Shown here: piece after piece, positions 52,412-59,451 of the stretch | Numbering within the stretch: position 1 is the stretch's first letter | How the letters are laid out: each line of letters opens with the position of its first letter | NCBI RefSeq assembly: GCF_003997495.1 | Contig: NZ_RZRU01000004.1 | Location: forward strand, 1-64,000 | Direction: 5' to 3' | DNA length: 64,000 bases | Origin: Mesorhizobium sp. M7A.F.Ca.US.008.03.1.1 | Lineage (GTDB): Bacteria; Pseudomonadota; Alphaproteobacteria; Rhizobiales; Rhizobiaceae | The notes under the pieces: model-generated | What the model saw: only the letters and a program-made list of their open reading frames with translations | The model's database searches: none | Told to the model about the DNA's origin: nothing | Program-made: the position numbers and the translations under genes

Positions 52412-53635
52412 TTATTCCGCGGCAATCGCAGCTGCTTGGCATCCGTCCATCTCGCACTCAGTCGTGGCAAGGTTGCGCTGGCCGAGCAGCACCGTGGCCA
52501 GCGCGATCGTGCCTGACGCCACCGAGACCCAGAACCCGCTCTGGGGCCCGAACGCGTCGACCACCGCGCCGGCCGCGAACGAGCCCAGCGCCATGCCGAT
52601 GCCGATGCCGGTCATGACCCAGGTAATGCCTTCGGTCAGCATCGCCTCCGGTACATGCCGCTCGATCAGGCCGAAGGCGGTGATGAAGGTCGGCGAGATC
52701 GCCACACCGCTGATGAACACGGTCAGCGCCAGCAGCGGCACGGTGTCGGCGGTGAGCGGCAACAGTGTGCCGAGCGCGACGAGAGCGACGGCGATGGCGA
52801 GCTGGCGTTGCAGCGGCGCCTTCAGGCTGAGCGCGCCGACGATGATGCCGAGCACGAACGATCCCAGAGCATAAACGCCGATGACAAGGCTGGCGGCGCC
52901 GGGCTGGCCAAGCTCCTTCGTGATCGCCACGGTGGTGACTTCCGTCGTCGCGAAGGTTGCGCCGATGAAGATCAGGGCGAGGGTGATGATCTGAACCGGC
53001 CGCAGGCGGATCGCCGAGCCGCTTGAGGCATGGTCCACCGGCCGCACTTGCGGCTCGGTCGAGCGTTGCAGAATGAAGGCCGCTGATCCGAATGCGAGAA
53101 ATAATGTGCTCACCAGAACACCGGCTTCCGGGAACAGGGCGGCACTGAGGCCGACCGACAGCGATGCCCCGGCGATGTAGACCAGTTCATCGGCCGCGGA
53201 CTCGAAGGCGAATGCGGTGTTCATCTGCGGTCGTCCTCGGAAAATCTCTGTCCAGCGCGCCCGCACCATCGCAGGTATGCTTGGCATGGCGGCGGCCAGC
53301 AGTGCCGACACGAACAGCGTCCACACCGGCCAATCCTGGTTGGCCGCCGCTATGAGGACCGCGAAAGCCAGCACCGCGATTATGGTGGTGGGCACCACGA
53401 TTCGTGTCTGGCCCAGGCGGTCCACCAGTCTCGATATCTGCGGCGCGACGAAGGCATTGGCCAGCGCGTATGTCGCCGAGACGGCTCCGGCCAGCCAGTA
53501 TTCGCCACGCGTCTGCGACAGCATCGCCACGATGCCGATTGGCGCCATGGCGATCGGCAGGCGCGCCATGAAGCCGGCGGCCGCAAAGCCCTTGGCGCCG
53601 GGGGCACGAAAGATTTCCGCGTAGGGATTTTGCAT
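52412..53635 (-). CDS. MFS transporter (arabinose-efflux-permease type)
   Basis: A 407-residue protein with about 12 membrane helices; the loop 2-3 motif is SRLVDRLGQTRIVV, and the C-terminal half has a matching but weaker turn. ATG 53635 follows GAGGAA at spacing 8; an in-frame start 33 bases upstream lacks one. It is divergent from the TetR gene at 53757, and three copies of CATACG-N3-CGTATG lie between the two, so its expression is very likely repressed by that regulator until an inducer is present. The substrate is unknown. It is convergent with ribB, with a hairpin between. Confidence 0.88.
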   Translation of the reverse strand: MQNPYAEIFRAPGAKGFAAAGFMARLPIAMAPIGIVAMLSQTRGEYWLAGAVSATYALANAFVAPQISRLVDRLGQTRIVVPTTIIAVLAFAVLIAAANQDWPVWTLFVSALLAAAMPSIPAMVRARWTEIFRGRPQMNTAFAFESAADELVYIAGASLSVGLSAALFPEAGVLVSTLFLAFGSAAFILQRSTEPQVRPVDHASSGSAIRLRPVQIITLALIFIGATFATTEVTTVAITKELGQPGAASLVIGVYALGSFVLGIIVGALSLKAPLQRQLAIAVALVALGTLLPLTADTVPLLALTVFISGVAISPTFITAFGLIERHVPEAMLTEGITWVMTGIGIGMALGSFAAGAVVDAFGPQSGFWVSVASGTIALATVLLGQRNLATTECEMDGCQAAAIAAE

Positions 53636-53671
53636 CGGTTGGTTCCTCGACAAAGGACGATTGGACAATTA

Positions 53672-53738
53672 CATACGGAGCGTATGATCATTAGGTATAG
53701 CATACGTCGCGTATGTCAATTGGCATACGTTACGTATG
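53672..53738. promoter_or_regulatory. Three-copy palindromic operator CATACG-N3-CGTATG
   Basis: Three identical-arm palindromes lie between the MFS and TetR start codons: 53672-53686 (centre GAG), 53701-53715 (centre TCG) and 53724-53738 (centre TTA). Start-to-start spacings are 29 and 23 bases. All six 6-base arms are perfect. Inferred binding sites for the TetR protein encoded at 53757-54365. Confidence 0.88.
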
Positions 53739-53756
53739 TGAATAGGGCCAGAAGCC

Positions 53757-54365
53757 ATGCACAGACCCCGCAAGGAGATGATCGCCGAGACGCGCGCAAA
53801 GCTGATCGCGGCGGCCCGTCATGCCTTCGGCACAACAGGCTATGCGGAAGCCTCGATGGATGATTTCACCGCTTCGGCCGGGCTGACGCGCGGCGCGCTT
53901 TATCATCATTTCGGCGACAAGAAGGGGCTGCTGCAGGCGGTCATAGCCCAGATTGACGGCGAGATGGCGGCGCGCATCAATGAGGTCGCGTCGAGAGCGC
54001 CGACCCGCTGGCAACATTTCGTCGACGAGTGCTCGACCTATATCGAGATGGCGCTGGAGCCGGAGATCCAGCGCATCATGTTCCGGGATGGCCCGGCCGT
54101 GCTGGGGGATCCAGCGCAATGGCCGAATTGCAGTGCGTGCATCGCTTCAATGACCGACCATCTGACCGCGCTGCAGGAGGAGGGGGTCGTTGTCTCCAGC
54201 CTCGACCCCGAGACGGCCTCGCGACTGATCAACGGAGCGAGCAGCCAGGCAGCGCAACGGATCGCCAATTCGAACGACCCCGAAGCGACGTCGAAGAAGG
54301 TGGTGACGGCGTTCAAGCAACTGCTCGAAGGCCTGCTCAAGAAGCCGGATCCGCAGTCGAATTGA
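53757..54365 (+). CDS. TetR-family transcriptional regulator
   Basis: A 202-residue TetR protein: helix-turn-helix at residues about 8-53 (MIAETRAKLIAAARHAFGTTGYAEAS followed, after four residues, by TASAGLTRGALYHHFGDKKGLLQA). The C-terminal ligand domain has WQHFVDECSTYIEMALEPEIQRIMFRDGPAVLG, the pattern of the TetR group often paired with exporters. Two cysteines in NCSACIASMTD could be redox-sensitive; this is inference. It is divergent from the MFS gene, with three operator copies between. The reading frame continues to 54365, followed by the leader/sRNA region. Confidence 0.9.
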   Translation: MHRPRKEMIAETRAKLIAAARHAFGTTGYAEASMDDFTASAGLTRGALYHHFGDKKGLLQAVIAQIDGEMAARINEVASRAPTRWQHFVDECSTYIEMALEPEIQRIMFRDGPAVLGDPAQWPNCSACIASMTDHLTALQEEGVVVSSLDPETASRLINGASSQAAQRIANSNDPEATSKKVVTAFKQLLEGLLKKPDPQSN

Positions 54366-54417
54366 AGTTCTCACCGGAGCTTTCGTGCCGGTAGCCGTTC
54401 CCGATAGGAATTTTTTC

Positions 54418-54447
54418 TTGACACCATGCCCTCAGCTAAGGTACATA
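54418..54447 (+). promoter_or_regulatory. Strong promoter before the small RNA candidate
   Basis: TTGACA at 54418-54423 (perfect -35) is followed 18 bases later by TACATA at 54442-54447 (-10; at 17 bases the hexamer is GTACAT). An upstream T-rich tract (TTTTTTC, 54411-54417) resembles an UP element. Transcription would begin near 54454. Confidence 0.65.
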
Positions 54448-54453
54448 TTCATC

Positions 54454-54499
54454 CATGGTGCTGATTTGCGCCAGTGATCCGCCGCACAGGCGGTTTTTT
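54454..54499 (+). ncRNA. Candidate small RNA or attenuator leader
   Basis: From the promoter at 54418 the predicted transcript of about 46 bases folds into two hairpins. The first is TGGTGC (54456-54461) with GCGCCA (54468-54473), 6 bp with one G-U pair, loop TGATTT. The second is CCGCC (54479-54483) with GGCGG (54489-54493) and then TTTTTT, a terminator. A 46-codon frame (ATG 54454) crosses it, but its weak start region makes coding doubtful. It could be a free small RNA or a terminated leader for the membrane protein gene at 54654. Confidence 0.5.
54479..54499 (+). terminator. Terminator of the small RNA candidate
   Basis: CCGCC-GCACA-GGCGG followed by six T (54494-54499): a short, GC-only stem with a full T-run about 50 bases after the promoter at 54418-54447 and 155 bases before the next gene start. 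Confidence 0.75.
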
Positions 54500-54653
54500 C
54501 GTTTGATGCTCGTCAGCCACCGCGCCGGCGAAAGGCTCCGAAAGAAACCGTTACCCCGAATTCGTCGCCCTTTGGCATCAGAGGCCGGCAATTGACAATC
54601 GCCGGGTTGAGTTCATCCTCTTCCACCATCTCTGAGGCGGAGATTCGGGGCAC

Positions 54654-55637
54654 ATGTGGGATTTTGAGATCGGCCGGTCGGTGTCCATCATGATGCGGAC
54701 CTGGCCTTTCATCGTCTTTCGCATGATCGTCTATTTCGGCATCACGCTGGCCTACATCATGGCGACCGGCACCGGTGCTTCGGTTGGCTATGGCGTCGGC
54801 CATATCTCCACCGATCCCGACGGGCCCATGTCCTTTGCCCTGTGGGGCGGGGTGGTCGGTTTCGGTATCGTCTCGATCGCCGTCTACTGGATCCGCGAAT
54901 ACATCCTCTATGTCGTCAAGGCCGGCCACATCGCCGTCATGGTTCATCTGATCGACGGCCGCGACATTCCCGGCGGTCAGGACCAGATCGCCTATGCCAG
55001 GGACATCGTGACCCAGCGTTTTGCCGAGGCCAACATCCTTTTCGTCGTCGACCAACTCGTCAAGGGTGCCATCCGCGCCATCACCGGCCTGCTCGGCGGT
55101 ATCGCCGCCTTCCTGCCGATACCGGGCCTGAGCGGCCTGGTCTCCTTCATCAATACGGTGATCCGCCTGTCGCTGACCTATGTCGATGAGATCATCCTCG
55201 GCTACAACATCCGCATCAATTCAGCCTCGCCGTTCGAGACGGCGCGCCAAGGCGTCGTGCTCTATGCCCAGAACGGCAAGGTCATGGTCAAGAACGCCGT
55301 CTGGCTGGCGGTCATCATGTGGGGCGTGTCGTTCATCATCTTTCTGATGATGCTGGCGCCTGCCGGTGTGATTCTGTTCCTGATGCCTGGCCAACTCGCC
55401 GGCTGGGCTTTTGTGCTCGCCATCGTCTTCGCCTGGGCATTCAAGGCGGCGTTCATTGAACCCTTCGCCATCGCCTGCCTGATGCAGGTCTATTTCAAGA
55501 CCATCGCGGGCCAGATGCCGGATCCGGCCTGGGACGCCCGGCTGGCCGAGGCGTCGTCGAAGTTCAGGGAGCTCAAGGACAAGGCGCTGGCCTCCTTCGG
55601 CGGTTCGCGCTGGGGCACGGCCGGCGCGACACCCTGA
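54654..55637 (+). CDS. Conserved multi-pass membrane protein, 327 residues
   Basis: I do not recognise a named family. There are about seven hydrophobic segments, for example PFIVFRMIVYFGITLAYIM, GGVVGFGIVSIAVYWI, GLLGGIAAFLPIPGLSGLV, AVWLAVIMWGVSFIIFLMMLAP and GQLAGWAFVLAIVFAWAFKAA. There are polar conserved-looking motifs on the cytosolic side (VKAGHIAVMVHLIDGRDIPGGQDQI) and an amphipathic C-terminal tail. Such a layout suggests a channel or a membrane-organising protein of the ABC/DUF type, as inference. The promoter-leader-terminator unit at 54418-54499 precedes it. Its last 148 bases are overlapped antisense by the extended bluB tail. Confidence 0.8.
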   Translation: MWDFEIGRSVSIMMRTWPFIVFRMIVYFGITLAYIMATGTGASVGYGVGHISTDPDGPMSFALWGGVVGFGIVSIAVYWIREYILYVVKAGHIAVMVHLIDGRDIPGGQDQIAYARDIVTQRFAEANILFVVDQLVKGAIRAITGLLGGIAAFLPIPGLSGLVSFINTVIRLSLTYVDEIILGYNIRINSASPFETARQGVVLYAQNGKVMVKNAVWLAVIMWGVSFIIFLMMLAPAGVILFLMPGQLAGWAFVLAIVFAWAFKAAFIEPFAIACLMQVYFKTIAGQMPDPAWDARLAEASSKFRELKDKALASFGGSRWGTAGATP

Positions 55638-56389
55638 TCGGATGGGCGGATGGTGTTTGGTGAGGCAGAAACGGTGTTGAGGCGCGCCACGGTGGATTTG
55701 AGCTGTGTCTCGCCTTGCCCGGAAAAAGTCTCGCTCATGATCAGCTCCGGCAGCGGCAGCCGCCGTCCCCAGCCGTGCGTTTCAAGGTCCGGTTTGGGAG
55801 CGAACTCGGAAACACGGCCGACGCAGAGATAGGCGACCGGCGTTACGTGATCCGGAATGGCCAACAGCCGCCTTAGCGCCTCAGCCTCGATGATGCTCAC
55901 CCAGCCGACGCCAACGCCCTCGGCACGCGCGGCCAGCCAGAAATTCTGCACCGCGCAGACGGTGCTGTAGAGATCCATCTCCGGATTGTGCCAGCGTCCC
56001 AGCGGCGAACCCTTCGAGCGCTGCCGGTCGCAGGTGATGCAGATGTTGAGCGCGCTCTCGCAGATGCCTTCCAGCTTGAGCGTGCGGTACAGCGCCTGTT
56101 TTTCCGCCTCGATCGCCGGCAGTTCTTGCTCGCGCGCGGCCAGGAACAGGTCGCGCACCCTTTCGCGTCGCTCGACGTCACGAATGACAATGAAATTCCA
56201 TGGCTGCATGAAGCCGACCGATGGCGCGTGATGGGCGGCAAGCAGCAGCCGCCCCAGCACGTCGTCATCGACCGCGGTGGGCAGGAAATGGCTGCGCACG
56301 TCGCGCCGCGTGAACATGGCGCGATAGACCGCATCGCGCGCATTCTGGTCAAATCCATCGTCAATGGCAGCGGTCATATGTTCCGGCAT
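55490..56389 (-). CDS. bluB: 5,6-dimethylbenzimidazole synthase with C-terminal tail
   Basis: A 299-residue protein: the first 220 residues are BluB, which fragments reduced FMN to make the lower ligand of cobalamin. Signatures: RDAVYRAMFTRRDVRSHF, APSVGFMQPWNFIVI (with the phosphate-binding residues), NPEMDLYSTVCAVQNFWLAARAEGVGVGWVSI, and GWGRRLPLPELI, the usual end. The last 79 residues (from about TFSGQG, bases 55493-55729) are unlike the family and overlap the neighbour antisense for 148 bases. ATG 56389 has AAGGGG before it. A cobalamin riboswitch (56500-56675) lies upstream, so expression is set by B12. Confidence 0.92.
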   Translation of the reverse strand: MPEHMTAAIDDGFDQNARDAVYRAMFTRRDVRSHFLPTAVDDDVLGRLLLAAHHAPSVGFMQPWNFIVIRDVERRERVRDLFLAAREQELPAIEAEKQALYRTLKLEGICESALNICITCDRQRSKGSPLGRWHNPEMDLYSTVCAVQNFWLAARAEGVGVGWVSIIEAEALRRLLAIPDHVTPVAYLCVGRVSEFAPKPDLETHGWGRRLPLPELIMSETFSGQGETQLKSTVARLNTVSASPNTIRPSDQGVAPAVPQREPPKEASALSLSSLNFDDASASRASQAGSGIWPAMVLK

Positions 56390-56499
56390 CGCTTGTCCCC
56401 TTGCGATTGCAGATGCAAAACTGTCAGAGCGTACTTTGTGCGTCCAAACGGACGCACGTCGCTCCGATGTCACCCGCCTGACCAAGCGGATGACGATGC

Positions 56500-56675
56500 C
56501 TGCCAGGCCGGTCTTCTGGCTTGGGATCAACCCGCGTCCGGTGCCTTCCCGTCATCGACAGTGGCATTTACCGGCGCGGTCCCCCTCACAGCGTTGGGCA
56601 CGCCACGGAATTCAACCGTGTTCCCGATTCTCCCGCTTGCGGCGGGCACCAGGCATTACCAAGAACCTTACGCCG
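56500..56675 (-). promoter_or_regulatory. Cobalamin (B12) riboswitch upstream of bluB
   Basis: On the minus strand the conserved elements occur in order: GGTGCCCGCC (56641-56650), AATCGGGAACACGG, the B12 box core GCCACTG (56559-56565), GGGAAGGC, and AGCCAGAAGACCGGCCTGGC ending near 56501. This is the standard cobalamin aptamer. Between it and the bluB start there is a perfect 8-bp hairpin (GTGCGTCC / GGACGCAC, 56438-56457) that may belong to the expression platform; no T-run follows, so control may be translational. Bases 56676-56789, up to the HDAC-type gene, hold nothing further that I recognise. Confidence 0.95.
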
Positions 56676-56789
56676 AAGCGCTGGCGAGGCCAATGCCTGC
56701 GGCGACGCGAATGGACGCAGTCGCGATTTTCCCCAGTCATCGGCCGCCCGTGCATGGCCTTTGTCGATCCGGGTCACTAGATTAGGTCG

Positions 56790-57716
56790 ATGACCACCCG
56801 TCTCTACACCCATCCGATCTTCCTCGAGCATCTCACGCCGCCCGGACATCCAGAGCGGCCCGACCGCCTGCGTGCGATCGAGCGCGTGCTCGATGAGGAA
56901 GCCTTTGCCGGGCTCGATCGTATCCAGGCGCCGGAAGGCGACGAGGCCACCATCCTCTACGCGCATCCCGCCGATTTCGTCGCCCGCGTGCGCGCCGCCA
57001 TCCCCGACGAGGGGATTGCCCGCATCGATGCCGACACCACTGCCAGTCCGAAGAGCTGGCAAGCGGCGATCACCGCGATCGGCGCCGCCAACGCCGCCGT
57101 CGACGACGTCTTTGCAGGCCGCGCCGACAACGTCTTCGTCGCCGCCCGGCCGCCCGGCCATCATGCCGAAAAGACTACGGCCATGGGCTTTTGCCTGTTC
57201 AACACGGCGGCGATCGCTGCGCGCTATGCGCAGAAGAAACACGGTGTCGAGCGCGTTGCCATCGTCGACTGGGACGTGCATCACGGCAATGGCACGCAGG
57301 ATATTTTCTGGGACGATCCGTCGGTGCTCTATTGCTCGACACACCAGATGCCGCTTTATCCCGGCACCGGAGCGAAGAACGAAACGGGCGCCGGCAACAT
57401 CGTCAACGCGCCTTTGGCGCCGCAGACCGGCAGCGAGGTGTTTCGCGATGCCTTCCTGTCGCGCATCCTGCCCGCGCTCGACAATTTCGCGCCCGACCTG
57501 ATCATCATTTCGGCGGGGTTCGACGCGCACCACCGCGATCCGCTGGCCGAGATCAATCTGACCGAGGATGATTTCGACTGGGCGACCGGCCAGCTGATGC
57601 AGCGCGCCGCACGCCACAGTGGCAACCGGCTCGTCAGCCTGCTCGAGGGCGGCTACGATCTGCAGGGATTGGCATTTTCGGTCGCCGCCCATGTCGGGCG
57701 ACTGATGAAAGGATGA
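56790..57716 (+). CDS. Histone deacetylase-family amidohydrolase (acetoin utilization type)
   Basis: A 308-residue zinc amidohydrolase of the arginase/deacetylase fold. Signatures: YTHPIFLEHLTPPGHPERPDRL at the start, RPPGHHAEKTTAMGFCLFNTAAIAA, VAIVDWDVHHGNGTQDIFWDDPSV with the metal ligands Asp and His, and ISAGFDAHHRDPLAEI with the second Asp. In bacteria members remove acetyl groups from polyamines or proteins; AcuC is one example. Its stop is immediately followed by xseB (TGA at 57714-57716, ATG at 57717), indicating coupling. The substrate is inferred from family only. Confidence 0.92.
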   Translation: MTTRLYTHPIFLEHLTPPGHPERPDRLRAIERVLDEEAFAGLDRIQAPEGDEATILYAHPADFVARVRAAIPDEGIARIDADTTASPKSWQAAITAIGAANAAVDDVFAGRADNVFVAARPPGHHAEKTTAMGFCLFNTAAIAARYAQKKHGVERVAIVDWDVHHGNGTQDIFWDDPSVLYCSTHQMPLYPGTGAKNETGAGNIVNAPLAPQTGSEVFRDAFLSRILPALDNFAPDLIIISAGFDAHHRDPLAEINLTEDDFDWATGQLMQRAARHSGNRLVSLLEGGYDLQGLAFSVAAHVGRLMKG

Positions 57717-57971
57717 ATGATGGCTGGTGAGACCAACGAAGACGTCAAGGCGATGAGCTTCGAGCAGGCACTCGATGCGCTGGAGAAGATCGTCGATGAT
57801 CTGGAGCGTGGCGACGTGCCGCTCGACCAGTCGATCAGGATCTATGAACGTGGCGAGGCGCTGAAGGCGCATTGCGACCGGCTGCTGAAGGCCGCCGAGG
57901 ACAAGGTCGAGAAGATCAGGCTTTCGCGCGACGGCAAGCCGGTTGGAACGGAGCCACTCGACGCGGATTGA
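57717..57971 (+). CDS. xseB: Exodeoxyribonuclease VII small subunit
   Basis: An 84-residue protein of the XseB family: [55 protein letters not shown], a single long helical segment with the characteristic LE-IV-LE-G-LDxSI-YE-G pattern. It partners with XseA (not in this window) to degrade single-stranded DNA in both directions. ATG 57717 directly abuts the stop of the HDAC-type gene; another ATG at 57720 is better spaced from AAAGGA. The order HDAC-xseB is common in Rhizobiales. Confidence 0.95.
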   Translation: MMAGETNEDVKAMSFEQALDALEKIVDDLERGDVPLDQSIRIYERGEALKAHCDRLLKAAEDKVEKIRLSRDGKPVGTEPLDAD

Positions 57972-58081
57972 GGCCGGTCCGAACGATGGCCTCGCCTCAC
58001 CGGTTTTTGGACATGATCATGATCGAGGATACAACTCGTTCCGATTGAAACAGCTCAAGGACAAGAGGAGATACGGAAGCG

Positions 58082-58348
58082 ATGTGCAGAAACATCAAGA
58101 CCCTGTTCAATTTTGATCCACCGGCAACCAATGACGAGGTGCGCGACGCGGCTCTTCAGTTCGTCCGCAAGCTGAGCGGAACGACGCGGCCCTCGAAGCA
58201 GAACCAGCACGCCTTCGACCATGCCGTCGAAGCCATCGCGGCCTCGGCGCGCGAACTGCTCGATTCCCTGGAAACCCATCAGCATCCGCGTAATCGCGAA
58301 GAGGTGGCGGCCAAGCTGCGGGCAAAGGCAGCCATCCGGTTCGCCTAA
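58082..58348 (+). CDS. DUF2277 family protein
   Basis: An 88-residue protein beginning MCRNIKTLFNFDPPATNDEVRDAALQFVRKLSG, exactly the start of the DUF2277 family, with a C-terminal helical part rich in Ala and Arg. The family is found mainly in alphaproteobacteria and actinobacteria and has no demonstrated function; some members are near DNA-binding or modification genes. ATG 58082 follows GAGGAGATACGGAAG. It lies between xseB and the pirin gene, each separated by small gaps, and probably belongs to neither. Confidence 0.88.
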   Translation: MCRNIKTLFNFDPPATNDEVRDAALQFVRKLSGTTRPSKQNQHAFDHAVEAIAASARELLDSLETHQHPRNREEVAAKLRAKAAIRFA

Positions 58349-58388
58349 TGCTGTCAAAGCAGCCATTGGCCGCTGACAAGGAGAGTCC

Positions 58389-59309
58389 ATGAGCTTCTTC
58401 CCCGGGAAAGACCCTGAGGCAGGCGACGCCTTTGCCAGCGACCAGATCGAGCTGATGGTTATCCCGAACGCCAAGGACATCGGTGGTTTTCAGGTGCGCC
58501 GCGCCCTGCCGACAGCCAAAAGGCGGCTGGTCGGGCCTTTCATCTTCTTCGACCGCATGGGTCCCGCGATCCTGCGGGCCGGCCAAGCGCTCGACGTCCG
58601 TCCGCATCCGCATATCGGACTGTCGACAGTCACCTATCTGTTCGACGGCAAGATCCGGCACCGCGACTCACTCGGCACCGAAATGGTCATTCAGCCCGGC
58701 GACGTGAATTTGATGACCGCCGGCCGCGGCATCGTTCATTCGGAGCGTACGCCGGAGGAACTGCGTGGCGCGCCGATGTCGGTATCCGGCCTGCAGACAT
58801 GGCTGGCGCTGCCGGACGACAAGGAAGAGGTGGCTCCTGTGTTCGAGAACACAGGAGCGCTCAGGCTTCCCGAGATCGATGCCGAAGGCGTCAACGGGCG
58901 CCTCATCATCGGCGATTTCCAGGGGTTGCGGTCCCCGGTCAGGGCCGACTCGGAGACGCTCTACGCCGACCTGCGCGTGGCGCCCGGCGCCAGCGTGAAA
59001 ATCCCTGCCGATGCGGAAGAGCGCGCCATTTACACGCTGGAGGGCGAGGTCTCGATTTCGGGCGATGTGTTCCCAGCCGAACGGCTGTTGGTGTTCCGCC
59101 CCGGTGACGAGATCGTCGTGTCGTCGCAGACCGGGGCGCATTTCATGCTGTTCGGCGGCGCCTCTCTTGGTTCGAAGCGTTATATCTGGTGGAATTTCGT
59201 CTCGTCATCCAAGGAGCGTATCGAACAGGCGAAGGAAGAATGGAAGACGGGCCGCTTCGACATCGTTCCCGGAGACGAGGAAGAGTTTATTCCGCTGCCG
59301 GAAAGCTGA
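58389..59309 (+). CDS. Pirin family bicupin protein
   Basis: A 306-residue cupin protein. The N-terminal pirin signature is [17 protein letters not shown] followed by [29 protein letters not shown]; the His residues (RPHPH, VHSE) and Glu of this block bind a metal in pirins. A second cupin half follows, ending [23 protein letters not shown]. Known pirins include quercetin-oxidising enzymes and redox regulators; which applies cannot be told. ATG 58389 follows GGAGAG. The gene is followed by a palindromic repeat copy (59308-59355). Confidence 0.9.
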   Translation: MSFFPGKDPEAGDAFASDQIELMVIPNAKDIGGFQVRRALPTAKRRLVGPFIFFDRMGPAILRAGQALDVRPHPHIGLSTVTYLFDGKIRHRDSLGTEMVIQPGDVNLMTAGRGIVHSERTPEELRGAPMSVSGLQTWLALPDDKEEVAPVFENTGALRLPEIDAEGVNGRLIIGDFQGLRSPVRADSETLYADLRVAPGASVKIPADAEERAIYTLEGEVSISGDVFPAERLLVFRPGDEIVVSSQTGAHFMLFGGASLGSKRYIWWNFVSSSKERIEQAKEEWKTGRFDIVPGDEEEFIPLPES

Positions 59310-59355
59310 TGCCTGTCGCCCAAGGTGGGCCGGTTCTGGGGAAACGACATGCGTA
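59308..59355. repeat. Dispersed palindromic repeat, copy 3 (degenerate)
   Basis: ATGCCTGTCGCCCAAGGTGG at 59308-59327 and TTCTGGGGAAACGACATGCG further right form the two arms of a decayed GCATGTCG...CGACATGC element like those at 13281 and 18054. It lies in the gap between the pirin gene and dxs. Confidence 0.65.
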
Positions 59356-59451
59356 GAAACAAAAGATCACGGCCTGATCCGCGTCACTGACACGCATTTA
59401 CTTTCGCCAGCCGGCGGCCTATTTCGCCCATCAACCGAAAGCCCGAGCACC

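Noticed and set aside
59011-59451. Upstream extension of the dxs frame over the pirin gene
   Set aside because: The translation there is Arg/Ser-rich and unlike any Dxs; conserved Dxs sequence begins just after GTG 59452.
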